Part shown: piece by piece, positions 17,771 through 25,397 of the stretch
Layout of the letters: every line of letters begins with the position of its first letter
Numbering within the stretch: the stretch's first letter is position 1
Source of the DNA: Streptomyces apocyni
GTDB lineage: Bacteria; Actinomycetota; Actinomycetes; Streptomycetales; Streptomycetaceae
DNA length: 64,000 bases
Assembly: GCF_009739465.1 (NCBI RefSeq)
Contig: NZ_WHOM01000065.1
Coordinates: 182,293-246,292 of the forward strand
Direction of reading: 5' to 3'
The notes under the pieces: model-generated
What the model was told of the DNA's origin: nothing
What the model saw: the letters and a program-made list of their open reading frames with translations, nothing else
Databases searched by the model: none
Program-made: the position numbers and the translations under genes

Positions 17771-17811
17771 GAAAAAATAGTTTGCGCCCGCCCCGACAAT
17801 CCCCATAGGTT
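17771..17811 (+). promoter_or_regulatory. WhiB7/WblC-type promoter of wblC
   Basis: An A/T block (GAAAAAATAGT) directly precedes the -35 TTGCGC (17782-17787); 18 bases later comes the -10 TAGGTT (17806-17811). WhiB7 proteins are known to bind the housekeeping sigma factor and to need an A/T-rich patch just upstream of -35, so this fits autoactivation. It would start a leader of about 600 bases. Confidence 0.65.
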
Positions 17812-17919
17812 CTTAACCACGGGAACAGCGACTTCTCTGAAGCCCTGGCTCCGTGCTGTACTTGAAGACCTTCGGACCGCTCACAGCGGTCCCCGAGACG
17901 CCGAGAGGAGGCGAGCCCA

Positions 17920-18252
17920 GTGATCAACATCAACGCCAGCACCATCAAAATGACCGACGTCGATCGCTCGGTCGTCGCCACCTGCCCGCTCGGTATCTCG
18001 ATCCAGGCCACCGGTCTGTCCGGCGTCAGCGCCGTGCGTCCGGAACCGCGCCCGGAGCTTCTCTCCCTTCTCCCGGTCCTGCCGGTCAGCGAGGGCAATG
18101 AGCGACCGACCAAGGCATCGGCGGCAGCAGTAGCAACGGCACAGGCACATGCCTACGCCTTTGCGGCAGCCGGTGCCGGATTCCGGAAGCAGACGACGCA
18201 GCAGTACATGTGGGCCTACCGCGGGCTCGAACCCTGGAGTGATCCAGCCTGA
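17920..18252 (+). CDS. Leader open reading frame upstream of wblC (candidate attenuation uORF)
   Basis: A 110-codon frame starting at GTG 17920 behind a strong GAGGAGG. The protein matches no family I recognise. The first 60 codons have ordinary GC-rich codon use; then 18112-18180 carries a cluster of codons that are rare in streptomycetes (seven GCA, plus GTA, CAT, TTT). The last codons read MWAYRGLEPWSDPA. Its TGA (18250-18252) lies 24 bases before the terminator hairpin, inside a small inverted repeat (18248-18263). It is therefore best read as the translated sensor of the wblC leader; translation could also start at an internal ATG such as 18208, giving a 14-residue peptide. It could instead be a small free-standing protein. 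Confidence 0.55.
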   Translation: MININASTIKMTDVDRSVVATCPLGISIQATGLSGVSAVRPEPRPELLSLLPVLPVSEGNERPTKASAAAVATAQAHAYAFAAAGAGFRKQTTQQYMWAYRGLEPWSDPA

Positions 18253-18263
18253 TCCAGATCAGG
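18248..18263 (+). repeat. Inverted repeat over the leader-frame stop codon
   Basis: CCTGATC-CA-GATCAGG is a perfect 7-bp inverted repeat containing the TGA of the leader frame. It partly overlaps an upstream CTGGA-GTGA-TCCAG hairpin, so the RNA has competing small structures just before the terminator. Confidence 0.6.
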
Positions 18264-18275
18264 CCGGCGCCTTCA

Positions 18276-18317
18276 GGGCCGCGGAACCCCACCCGGGATC
18301 CGCGGCCCTTCTGTTTT
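18276..18317 (+). terminator. Attenuator/terminator in the wblC leader
   Basis: Ten-base arms GGGCCGCGGA (18276-18285) and TCCGCGGCCC (18299-18308) are followed by TTCTGTTTT, a real intrinsic terminator for this GC-rich genome. It stands between the leader frame and wblC. WhiB7/wblC genes are known to be held off by uORF-linked premature termination and released by ribosome-stalling antibiotics. Confidence 0.8.
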
Positions 18318-18423
18318 GCCCGAACGGGGAGGACGGAGCGAAGGGGCCATCGGACAAGCAGTACCTGGTACCAGCCGCCACCCGGCCAACCGGCCGGAAC
18401 GACCAGACGAGGAAGACGCCACC

Positions 18424-18795
18424 GTGCAGACCGAAACGCACGCCCCGTCCGTACCGCCTTCAGAGACGAACCCGCCCCCTGGCCTGGAGAACCCCTTGAC
18501 TTCGCTCAGCCCGCTCACTCCGCTCACCGCCCTCGACGACGCCATCGAGAACCTTGGCGAGCCCGTCCCGTGCCGTAGCTACGACCCGGAGGTCTTCTTC
18601 GCCGAGTCCCCGGCCGACGTCGAGTACGCCAAGTCCCTCTGCCGCACCTGCCCGCTGATGGAGGCCTGCCTCTCCGGCGCCAAGGAGCGGCGTGAGCCCT
18701 GGGGCGTCTGGGGCGGCGAGCTCTTCGTCCAGGGCGTGGTCGTCGCCCGCAAGCGGCCGCGTGGTCGCCCGCGCAAGAACCCGGTCGCCGCATGA
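18424..18795 (+). CDS. wblC: WhiB-family transcription factor WblC (WhiB7)
   Basis: A 123-residue iron-sulfur regulator that activates intrinsic antibiotic-resistance genes. The four cluster cysteines are Cys50, Cys73, Cys76 and Cys82 (CRTCPLMEAC), followed by the tryptophan turn GVWGGE (94-99) and the AT-hook RGRPRK (113-118), which separates WhiB7/WblC from other Wbl proteins. It starts at GTG 18424 behind GAGGAAG. Control is predicted at the autoactivated promoter and at the leader attenuator. Its stop overlaps the next small gene (ATGA). The place next to uvrD2 is shared with mycobacteria. Confidence 0.95.
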   Translation: MQTETHAPSVPPSETNPPPGLENPLTSLSPLTPLTALDDAIENLGEPVPCRSYDPEVFFAESPADVEYAKSLCRTCPLMEACLSGAKERREPWGVWGGELFVQGVVVARKRPRGRPRKNPVAA

Positions 18796-19115
18796 ACGCC
18801 GCCGGAACCATCGACCGCCCCCACACGCACGACCCCATGAAGCAGGCCCCGATGAAGCCCGTCAGCTGTGAGCCCGTCGGCTCCGCGACCCCCGATACCA
18901 GCCACACCGGTGCGAACGCCTCGCGCCAGAACAGGACCCGAGAAATGCAACTCCAACCAGAAGCCCTGGCCCGTGCGCATATGCACGACCAACTGCGCGC
19001 GGCCGAGACCGAGCGCCGGGCGTTGAGCCTGGTGACCGCCCGGCGGATGCAGCGCCGCGCCGAGCGCGCGTCGCTGCGGGCTCGCCGTGCCCTGGCCATG
19101 GCGGTCATGAACTGA
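18792..19115 (+). CDS. Small basic protein coupled to wblC, function unknown
   Basis: A 107-residue frame whose ATG overlaps the wblC stop codon, so it should be translationally coupled. I do not recognise a family. The N-terminal half is low complexity and Pro/Thr/Ser-rich; the C-terminal 55 residues (from an internal ATG coded in AGAAATGCAA, near 18944) form an Arg/Ala-rich helix with ERRALSLVTARRMQRRAERAS, split here for reading as ERRALSLVTA and RRMQRRAERAS. The true start may be the internal one. Confidence 0.55.
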   Translation: MNAAGTIDRPHTHDPMKQAPMKPVSCEPVGSATPDTSHTGANASRQNRTREMQLQPEALARAHMHDQLRAAETERRALSLVTARRMQRRAERASLRARRALAMAVMN

Positions 19116-19130
19116 CCAGCACGCCCTGAC

Positions 19131-19149
19131 GGCCCCCGGCACGGGGGCC
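19131..19149 (+). terminator. Hairpin terminator after the wblC operon
   Basis: Eight-base arms GGCCCCCG and CGGGGGCC with a three-base loop lie 16 bases after the last gene. No T-tract follows. Confidence 0.6.
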
Positions 19150-19171
19150 GCTGAGCACCTGCCACACCACC

Positions 19172-19208
19172 CCGCGGGGGCCGCTACCGAACGGAGCGGC
19201 CCCCGCGG
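19172..19208 (+). terminator. Second, longer hairpin after the wblC operon
   Basis: Fourteen-base arms (CCGCGGGGGCCGCT and AGCGGCCCCCGCGG) enclose a nine-base loop. Together with the preceding hairpin it isolates wblC from the next gene. Confidence 0.65.
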
Positions 19209-19253
19209 TGCGTTGCGCTCCCAGATCCGCCGTCGCGGCGATATCGTCGCCCA

Positions 19254-19454
19254 GTGAACCAGCCCACTCATCACCCTGCGCGGCAGCCGGGTGCCGAGAG
19301 CATCGTGTGTTCCCGCTGCGGCGCCGTGGCCGAAGGCCCCCAGCTGACCTGGACCTGCTCCGTCGAGAACGGCATCCGTCGCTACTTCTGCGACGACTGC
19401 GCCCGCGCCAACCTCAGAGCGATCGAAGGCAGACTCGACTCCCCCTGGTGGTGA
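19254..19454 (+). CDS. Small zinc-ribbon protein
   Basis: A 66-residue protein with two CxxC pairs (CSRC and CDDC) around a short beta-rich stretch (TWTCSVENGIRRYF), so a single zinc ribbon. Small proteins of this shape are common in streptomycetes; no function is known to me. TATCGT six bases before GTG 19254 predicts a leaderless mRNA. It faces the ABC1-family gene, with only 34 bases between the stops. Confidence 0.7.
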   Translation: MNQPTHHPARQPGAESIVCSRCGAVAEGPQLTWTCSVENGIRRYFCDDCARANLRAIEGRLDSPWW

Positions 19455-19488
19455 GCCACCCGCCTCCGGCCCACACCGCGCGACGCGC

Positions 19489-20880
19489 TCAGGCCCCGGC
19501 GGCGGTGGCTTCCGCCTCCGGTCCGGCCTTGTCCGCCACTCCCGGCGCCTCAGCCAGGAACCCGGGCACCCACGCCTCCAGCTCGTCCCGCAGCCGCACC
19601 CGCGCGCCGAGTTGGCAGAGCACCCCGATCGTGCTGAGCGTCACACGGTGTATCAGCAGATACGCCGGCGGCAGATTCAGCTGCTTGCCCATCTGGTAGG
19701 CGGGGTTGCGGGGGTCACCGATCCGCGTCGCCTGCGCGCGCAGCCATTCCCGGCTGAAGTCGAACTCCTCGGCGTACACCGGCTCGATCATCGGCAGCAG
19801 GCAGTCCAGGACCTCGTTCGGGTCGAGCTCGATGGACTCCTTGATGAACCCCTCCTGGCGCAGCTTGCTGTACACCGCGTCGGCCTCACCGTCGATCGCC
19901 ATGCGCAGCGATTCACCTATCGGCTGCGGCAGCCCGCCGGGGAGCCGGTCCACGGTGCCGAAGTCCATCACCCCCAGCTGCCACCCGTCCTCGCCTTCCG
20001 CGCCTATCGGCAGCAGCCGGAAGTTCCCCGGGTGAGGATCGGCGTGCAGCAGCCCGGTACGCGCGGGCCCCGAGAACAGGAACCGGGCCAGCAACTGCCC
20101 CGCACGGTCGCGCTGCTCGTCCGTGCCGTCAGTGATCACCTCGGCGAGTGGTATCCCGTCGATCCACTCCGTCACCAGCACCTGCTCCGCCTGGTGCACC
20201 ACATCGGGCACCCGCACATCCGGGTCGGCGGCGAACTCCTCGGCGTGCGCCCGCTGAGCCTGGGCCTCCAGGCCGTAGTCGAGTTCTTCCGACACCCGGT
20301 CACGCAGCTCGGCGATGAGCGGCTTGATGTCCATCCCCGGAACGAGCGGCGCCAGCACCCGGGAGAACCGGGCGAGCTGGTTGAGGTCCGAGATCAGCGC
20401 CTCCCCAGCACCCGGGTACTGGACCTTGACCGCGACCTCCCGCCCGTCGTGCCAGACGGCCCGGTGCACCTGGCCGATGGACGCCGCGGCCGACGGCTTG
20501 TCCTCGAACTCCAGGAACCGCTCCCGCCAGTCGGTACCGAGCTGCTCCGTCAGCACCGAGTGGACCGTGCTGGTGGGCATCGGCGGCGCCGCTTCCTGCA
20601 GCTTGGTCAGCGCGGCCCGGTAGGGCCCGGCGACCTCCTCGGGAAGCGCGGACTCGAAAACGGACAGCGCCTGCCCCAATTTCATGGCGCCGCCCTTGAG
20701 CTCACCGAGCACCTTGAACAGCTGGTCCGCCGTGCGCTGTTGCAGCTCACGCCCCACGATCTCGGCCGACATGCCGCCGATCCGCTTGCCCAGACCCCAT
20801 GTCGCCCGGCCTGCGATGCCGAGCGGCAGCGCGGCCAGCTTGGCGGTACGGGTGACCGCTTTCCGGGGTAGATCAGACAT
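19489..20880 (-). CDS. ABC1/UbiB-family atypical kinase
   Basis: A 463-residue protein of the ABC1 (UbiB/ADCK) family. Seen motifs: KGGAMKLGQALS (the KxGQ motif unique to the family), AAASIGQVHRA (the Ala-rich nucleotide loop), VAVKVQYPG (the ion-pair Lys), LVTEWIDG, and HADPHPGNFRLL with VMDFGTVDR (catalytic and metal loops). All key residues are present, so ATPase or kinase activity is possible; in bacteria and mitochondria the family supports isoprenoid-lipid metabolism. ATG 20880 is preferred, with GGAGG six bases before it. Mycobacterial Rv3197 has the same place beside whiB7. Confidence 0.88.
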   Translation of the reverse strand: MSDLPRKAVTRTAKLAALPLGIAGRATWGLGKRIGGMSAEIVGRELQQRTADQLFKVLGELKGGAMKLGQALSVFESALPEEVAGPYRAALTKLQEAAPPMPTSTVHSVLTEQLGTDWRERFLEFEDKPSAAASIGQVHRAVWHDGREVAVKVQYPGAGEALISDLNQLARFSRVLAPLVPGMDIKPLIAELRDRVSEELDYGLEAQAQRAHAEEFAADPDVRVPDVVHQAEQVLVTEWIDGIPLAEVITDGTDEQRDRAGQLLARFLFSGPARTGLLHADPHPGNFRLLPIGAEGEDGWQLGVMDFGTVDRLPGGLPQPIGESLRMAIDGEADAVYSKLRQEGFIKESIELDPNEVLDCLLPMIEPVYAEEFDFSREWLRAQATRIGDPRNPAYQMGKQLNLPPAYLLIHRVTLSTIGVLCQLGARVRLRDELEAWVPGFLAEAPGVADKAGPEAEATAAGA

Positions 20881-20921
20881 ACGCCCCTCCAAAACCCAGA
20901 CAGCCGCGCCCTGTCGGGCGG

Positions 20922-22112
20922 TTACCCGGCCATTGTCTCGTGCTGCTCCCGAACGTCATGGCTGCCCCCCTCACCACCCCCAGACGCTCCGCATCGACAG
21001 TCCGGATGCGCCTCCACTCGCCGCACCGACCAGGCCAGATCGGGCAGGGACGCTTCCCAACGCGCCCCCGTGCTCGCCGGTGACTCCCCGTCCAGAAAGG
21101 CCAGGGCGTGGCCCGCGACCAGCCCCGCCACCGCCGTCGACAGCGCGAGCTCACCAGAGGGCACGGGCCGCGACGGGCCCGAGCGCCACTGCGCCACCAG
21201 CCGCGGCCAGTCGGGATCACGCTCCGCACGGCCCAGTTCGAGGCAGTTCGCGCAGGCCGACGCGCCCGGCAGGACGAGCGGCCCCACCACGCCCGTGCCC
21301 TCGATCACCCCCGCGTACAGGTGAGGTGTCCCGGCCGCCATGAGGTGCTCGGCGGCGGCCGGATCGGGTGCGTATCCGTCCAGTCCCTCCCGCGGCGCCA
21401 GTACGACCAGCGAGAACCCGGGCTCCGTACGTGGCTGTCTGCCCGGCCCTGGCCCTGGCGCGGACGCCGAGCGCCCTGGCCGTATCAGCCGGGGGAGCCG
21501 GCCGGGTGCGCATCGACGCACCAGCCGTCGTGCGGCCTCCTCCCTGCGCCCCCCGACGGATTCCGGCGGCAGTCCGCCGGGCGCCACATCCCACGGCTCG
21601 ACACAGCCGCCGTCCCGCACATCGACTCCGCCCACGCCCGCCCCGGCGAGCATCGCCGCCACCGCCGCGCCGACCCGCCCAAGCCCCCGGACCTGCACCC
21701 GCGTGGTGCGCCTGGCCGCCAGCCGCCCTAGCGCACCGCCCGGTTCACGGCTGACCATCGACAGCGCCGCCAGGTCCGGACGCAGCCGGTCCAGCGCGGG
21801 ACCACCCCGCTCCCGCAACGCCTGCGCCGCCTCGCCCCCGCCGGTCGCGTCGTCCAGCAGACCCGCCGCGACCAGCCGTGCCAGCAACTGGTCCACCTGC
21901 CCGTCGGCCAGACCCATCCTGCTGGCCTCCTCGCGCAGCAACGGCAGCCCGCGGGTGCCGTCGAGCAGGTGCAGCAGCCTCGCCGTGGCGGTGTCCAGCG
22001 GTCCCAGCACTATCGCGTGTGCGGGCGTGACCCCGAACTGGGCGGTCCGCAGATCCCGCCAGCCGCGCCGCAGAGCGGGCTTCAGCATGGGATGCCTGAT
22101 GGTGTTGTGCAT
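20922..22112 (-). CDS. Orphan ThiF/E1-like adenylation-domain protein
   Basis: A 396-residue protein. The N-terminal 90 residues look like a winged-helix, leader-recognition type domain; a Rossmann motif VRGLGRVGAAVAAML follows at about 145, and the C-terminal half has the E1 zinc-type cysteines CANC and CRC. E1/ThiF proteins adenylate a C-terminal carboxylate; the N-terminal arrangement recalls proteins annotated as TOMM precursor leader peptide-binding. No peptide precursor, dehydrogenase or YcaO partner is nearby, so the substrate is unknown. GGGGGAG precedes ATG 22112. The central part (about 195-240) is Arg/Pro/Gly-rich and poorly ordered, and an intact ATP-binding Arg/Lys set is not obvious. 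Confidence 0.7.
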   Translation of the reverse strand: MHNTIRHPMLKPALRRGWRDLRTAQFGVTPAHAIVLGPLDTATARLLHLLDGTRGLPLLREEASRMGLADGQVDQLLARLVAAGLLDDATGGGEAAQALRERGGPALDRLRPDLAALSMVSREPGGALGRLAARRTTRVQVRGLGRVGAAVAAMLAGAGVGGVDVRDGGCVEPWDVAPGGLPPESVGGRREEAARRLVRRCAPGRLPRLIRPGRSASAPGPGPGRQPRTEPGFSLVVLAPREGLDGYAPDPAAAEHLMAAGTPHLYAGVIEGTGVVGPLVLPGASACANCLELGRAERDPDWPRLVAQWRSGPSRPVPSGELALSTAVAGLVAGHALAFLDGESPASTGARWEASLPDLAWSVRRVEAHPDCRCGASGGGEGGSHDVREQHETMAG

Positions 22113-22206
22113 GGTCGCTCCCCCGTGCATGGTGCGGATGTGCGTGCTCGCGCCTTACCTGCGATCCGCCTTCAGCTTGCCCGTCCGGCCGAGAGTCCGC
22201 GCGAAG

Positions 22207-22215
22207 TTATCCACA
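22207..22215 (+). promoter_or_regulatory. DnaA-box-like site between divergent genes
   Basis: TTATCCACA matches the general bacterial DnaA box. It is single and lies between the ThiF-like gene and the metallopeptidase gene, so it may be chance. Confidence 0.25.
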
Positions 22216-22307
22216 GGCGGTGGGTGATGGTCATACAAGCCATGCGTGTGGCCGGTCGATCGGTCGCGAACCCCCGCGGAGTGAGGACTTCCCCGGCTGC
22301 CAGCGGG

Positions 22308-22322
22308 TAACGTCAGGGCGTG
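22308..22322 (+). promoter_or_regulatory. -10 element giving a leaderless metallopeptidase mRNA
   Basis: TAACGT is followed by six bases and then GTG 22320. There is no Shine-Dalgarno sequence before the start. Confidence 0.55.
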
Positions 22323-22913
22323 CCCGCCGATCCACTGCATGCCGGAAGCCCGCAGCGCAGCGCGACAAGCCCGCCGCCACGCGGCTCAGCGGTGAGCGCG
22401 GTCGAGGTGCGCAGAAGCGCACGGCGACGGAGAACGGTCTCCGCGTACCGCGAGGGTGACCGCACCATCGTGCTCATCCCCGCCCGGATGTCCGAGGCGG
22501 AGGAACAACGCTGGGTGGGCGTCATGCTGGACAAGCTGGCCGCGCAAGAGAGCAAGCGGCTGCTCGGTGACGCCGAACTGGCCGAGCGCGCGGAGCAACT
22601 GTCCGAGCAGTACTTCGACAGCCGGGCCCGGCCCACCTCGGTCCGCTGGGTCACCAACCAGAACACCCGCTGGGGCTCGTGCACTCCTGCCGAAGGCAGC
22701 ATCCGGCTCTCCCACCGGCTGCAGGGCATGCCCGAGTACGTCGTCGACTACGTCCTCCTGCACGAGCTGGCGCACCTGCTGGTGCCCGGGCACGGCGCCG
22801 GGTTCTGGCAGCTCCTTGAGGCGTACCCACGGACCGAGCGGGCCCGCGGATTCCTCGAAGGTGTGGTCGCGGCCGACCGGCTGCCGCATCTGCCCGCCGC
22901 ACGCGACGAGTGA
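22320..22913 (+). CDS. YgjP/M48-like zinc metallopeptidase
   Basis: A 197-residue protein of the YgjP (DUF45) metallopeptidase group. The zinc motif is LLHELAHLLVPGHGAGFW, with HELAH and a third His after it; upstream are NTRWGSCTPAEGSIRLSHRL, whose WGSC is typical of the family. It lacks a signal peptide, so it acts in the cytosol; substrates are unknown. The start at GTG 22320 is set by the leaderless-type -10; a later in-frame start (codons for VEVRRSARRRR) is also possible. Confidence 0.82.
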   Translation: MPADPLHAGSPQRSATSPPPRGSAVSAVEVRRSARRRRTVSAYREGDRTIVLIPARMSEAEEQRWVGVMLDKLAAQESKRLLGDAELAERAEQLSEQYFDSRARPTSVRWVTNQNTRWGSCTPAEGSIRLSHRLQGMPEYVVDYVLLHELAHLLVPGHGAGFWQLLEAYPRTERARGFLEGVVAADRLPHLPAARDE

Positions 22914-23040
22914 GACAGTCTGAGCGGCGGTCTGAGCGACGGTTCTGTACCGAGCATGTCCCGGCTTGGCTCGTTGTCGCTGCTTGCCGTTAGCCTGGCG
23001 TGCCGGGTTCACAGTCAGGAGTGGGGAACGGTAGGTACGC

Positions 23041-24687
23041 ATGAGCAGGCAATTCCAACGAGGCCACAAGGCCAAAGTGAGCGACCTCACCGCAGGTACG
23101 GATCTGTACGTCGGTGTGCAGATCTCCGGTCCGGGGCTGACCTTCGACATCAGTTGCTTTGGTCTGGACGCCTCCGAGCAGCTCTCGGACGACCGCTACT
23201 TCATCTTCTTCAACCAGCCGAAGTCCCCCGAGGAGTCCCTGCAGTTGCTGGGAGCCCAGGCGGGTGACACCGAGTCGTTCCGAGTGACGCTCGACCGCGT
23301 TCCGCCGCAGATCCAGCGGCTGTCGTTCACCGCGACGCTCGACGGCGCGGGCCAGATGTCCCAGATCGGTCCCGGGTACATCCGGATCGTCGCGGGTGGC
23401 GAGGAGGTGGTCCGGTACTCCTTCGACGGCTCGGAGTTCTCCACCGAACGCGCCGTGATGCTGGGCGACTTCTATATGAAGGACGTCTGGCGGTTCGCCG
23501 CGATCGGTCAGGGCTTCGACGGCGGGCTCGAGGCGCTGCTGAAGAACTTCGGCGGCGAGGTCGCCGAGGAGGAACCGGCCGCTCCCCAGCAGCCGCAGGG
23601 CGCCGCCCCCGGCTTCGCCCCGCCAGCACAGGCCGCTGCTCCCGCCCCGTCCTTCGGCGCGCCCGCCCAGCCCGCCCCAGCGGCGCCCGTACCCGGACAG
23701 CCCGCCGCACCGCCTCCGGCACAGGCCCCCCCGGCGCCCGCGCCCGCTCCCGCCGCACCGGACATGCACGGCGCGCCGACGATGATGGCTGTGCCGCTGG
23801 CCCCCCAGGGCGGCGCCACGCCGCCGCCCTCGCCGCCACCTCCCGCCCCGTACGGCCAGCCGCCCCAGCAGCCGCAGTTCGGCCAGGCCCCGGGCCAGCC
23901 CCCGGCCCCCACCCCAGCCCCGGCCCCGTACGGACAGCCCCAGGGGATGCCACCGCAGCAGATGCCGCAGCAGATGCCGCAGGGTGCGCCTCACGGGATG
24001 CCCCAGGGAATGCCCCAGGGCCCTGGCGCCGGACTCGGCGTCACGTTGGAGAAGTACCGCGAGGCGCCCACCGGCCAGCGCTGGGCCCTGCAGAACGGCC
24101 AACTCGCCCGCGCCGACCTCGGCGTCGACCCGCAACCCGTCCTCGCCCGGCAGGGCAGCATGGTCCTCTACCAGGGCAAGGTCGACTTCAGTTACAAGGG
24201 CGCCGGATTCAGCGGCCGTATCACCGGCAACGCCACCGGCCAGGAAATGCAGCTCATGCGCTGCACCGGCGGCGGTCAGGTGTTCTTCGCCGAGGACGCC
24301 GCGTATCTGCACCCCATCGAGCTCCAGGGCGACGCGATCTGCGTCTCCGCGGAGAACGTCCTCGCCTTCGACGAGGCGCTGCAGCACGAGGTGCGCCGCA
24401 TCGAGGGCCACGGCATCCCCGGTGGCGCGCTCTACACCATGCAGTTCCAGGGCACCGGCACCGTCGTCGTGAAGACCAAGGGCACCCCGGTCGTCCTCCC
24501 GGTCACCCCGACGACCTTCGCGGACGCCGACGCCGTGGTCGCCTGGTCGGCCGCCTCACAGGTGATCGTCTCCAGCCAGGTGCGGCTGCGCCGACAGGCC
24601 TACCCCGGACACAGCGGCGAGAGCGTGAACCTTCAGTTCCGCGGCGCGCCCGGCAACTTCATCGTCGTCCAGCCCTACGAGGTCTGA
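23041..24687 (+). CDS. TerD-AIM24 fusion protein
   Basis: A 548-residue protein. Residues 1-175 form a TerD-like (tellurium-resistance, calcium-binding beta-sandwich) domain with SDDRYFIFFNQPKSPE and the family turn ARFA-like RFAAIGQGFDGGL. Residues 178-327 are a Pro/Ala/Gln-rich linker. Residues 330-548 are an AIM24 domain with LARQGSMVLYQGKVDF and MRCTGGGQVFFAED. TerD domains are linked to stress and membrane-associated metal complexes; AIM24 is a beta-helical domain of unknown biochemical role. It is the first of three AIM24 genes, and the spacing (10 bases to the next) says operon. Confidence 0.85.
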   Translation: MSRQFQRGHKAKVSDLTAGTDLYVGVQISGPGLTFDISCFGLDASEQLSDDRYFIFFNQPKSPEESLQLLGAQAGDTESFRVTLDRVPPQIQRLSFTATLDGAGQMSQIGPGYIRIVAGGEEVVRYSFDGSEFSTERAVMLGDFYMKDVWRFAAIGQGFDGGLEALLKNFGGEVAEEEPAAPQQPQGAAPGFAPPAQAAAPAPSFGAPAQPAPAAPVPGQPAAPPPAQAPPAPAPAPAAPDMHGAPTMMAVPLAPQGGATPPPSPPPPAPYGQPPQQPQFGQAPGQPPAPTPAPAPYGQPQGMPPQQMPQQMPQGAPHGMPQGMPQGPGAGLGVTLEKYREAPTGQRWALQNGQLARADLGVDPQPVLARQGSMVLYQGKVDFSYKGAGFSGRITGNATGQEMQLMRCTGGGQVFFAEDAAYLHPIELQGDAICVSAENVLAFDEALQHEVRRIEGHGIPGGALYTMQFQGTGTVVVKTKGTPVVLPVTPTTFADADAVVAWSAASQVIVSSQVRLRRQAYPGHSGESVNLQFRGAPGNFIVVQPYEV

Positions 24688-24697
24688 GGAGCCCGTC

Positions 24698-25381
24698 ATG
24701 ACTCAGCAGCCGATCGCGGGCTTCGCCCCGACCCCACCTGCCCAGCGCATGGAGAACCACGGCAGCAACATGCTCAAGGTCGCCATGCAGAGCGGCCACG
24801 ACCTCTTCGCCCGCACCGGCTCGATGGTCGCGTACGAGGGCTTTGTGCAGTACGAGCCCAATCCGCCCGCCGTCCGTCAGATGGCCTCCCAGTGGCTCAC
24901 CGGAGAAGGCGCCCCGCTGATGCGCTGCCACGGTGACGGACTGCTCTACCTCGCGGACTACGGAGCCGATGTCGTCGTCCTCAACCTGGCGGGCGACAGC
25001 CTCTCCGTCAATGGCACCAACGTGCTGGCCTTCGACGCCCAGCTCCAGTGGCAGGTCGAGCGGGTCAAGGGCATGGCCAAGTTCGCCGGACAGGGGCTGT
25101 TCAACGTCTCGATCTCGGGCACCGGCTGGGTCGCTCTGACCTCCCGCGGCATCCCGATCGTGGTCGACTGCGGCCGCGGCGAGGACGAGACCTATGTCGA
25201 CCCGGACGCCCTCGTCGCCTGGTCCACGAACCTCAAGGTCAAGGGCAAGCGCAGCTTCAAGGCCTCATCGATCATCGGCCGCGGCAGCGGCGAGGCCTAC
25301 CAGCTGGGCTTCTCGGGCCAGGGGTTCGTCGTCGTACAGCCCAGCGAGGACAGCGCCGACCGCCTCCGGGCACGCGGCTGA
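24698..25381 (+). CDS. AIM24 family protein (second in cluster)
   Basis: A 227-residue single-domain AIM24 protein: DLFARTGSMVAYEGFVQYE near the start, GAPLMRCHGDGLLYLAD in the middle, VNGTNVLAFDAQLQW, and a C-terminal GFVVVQPSED. The pattern GSM-x-Y-x-G, MRC-x-G-x-G, A-F-D and VVQP is shared by all three paralogues. Start is ATG 24698, with GAGGAG at a good distance. No signal peptide or membrane helix. Function unknown. Confidence 0.85.
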   Translation: MTQQPIAGFAPTPPAQRMENHGSNMLKVAMQSGHDLFARTGSMVAYEGFVQYEPNPPAVRQMASQWLTGEGAPLMRCHGDGLLYLADYGADVVVLNLAGDSLSVNGTNVLAFDAQLQWQVERVKGMAKFAGQGLFNVSISGTGWVALTSRGIPIVVDCGRGEDETYVDPDALVAWSTNLKVKGKRSFKASSIIGRGSGEAYQLGFSGQGFVVVQPSEDSADRLRARG

Positions 25382-25397
25382 GGGGAGCGAACACACC

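Noticed and set aside
22320..22913. YgjP-like gene as a SprT/Spartan DNA-protein-crosslink protease
   Set aside because: The WGSC segment and HELAHL-x5-H pattern fit YgjP/DUF45 better, and no DNA-binding part is present.
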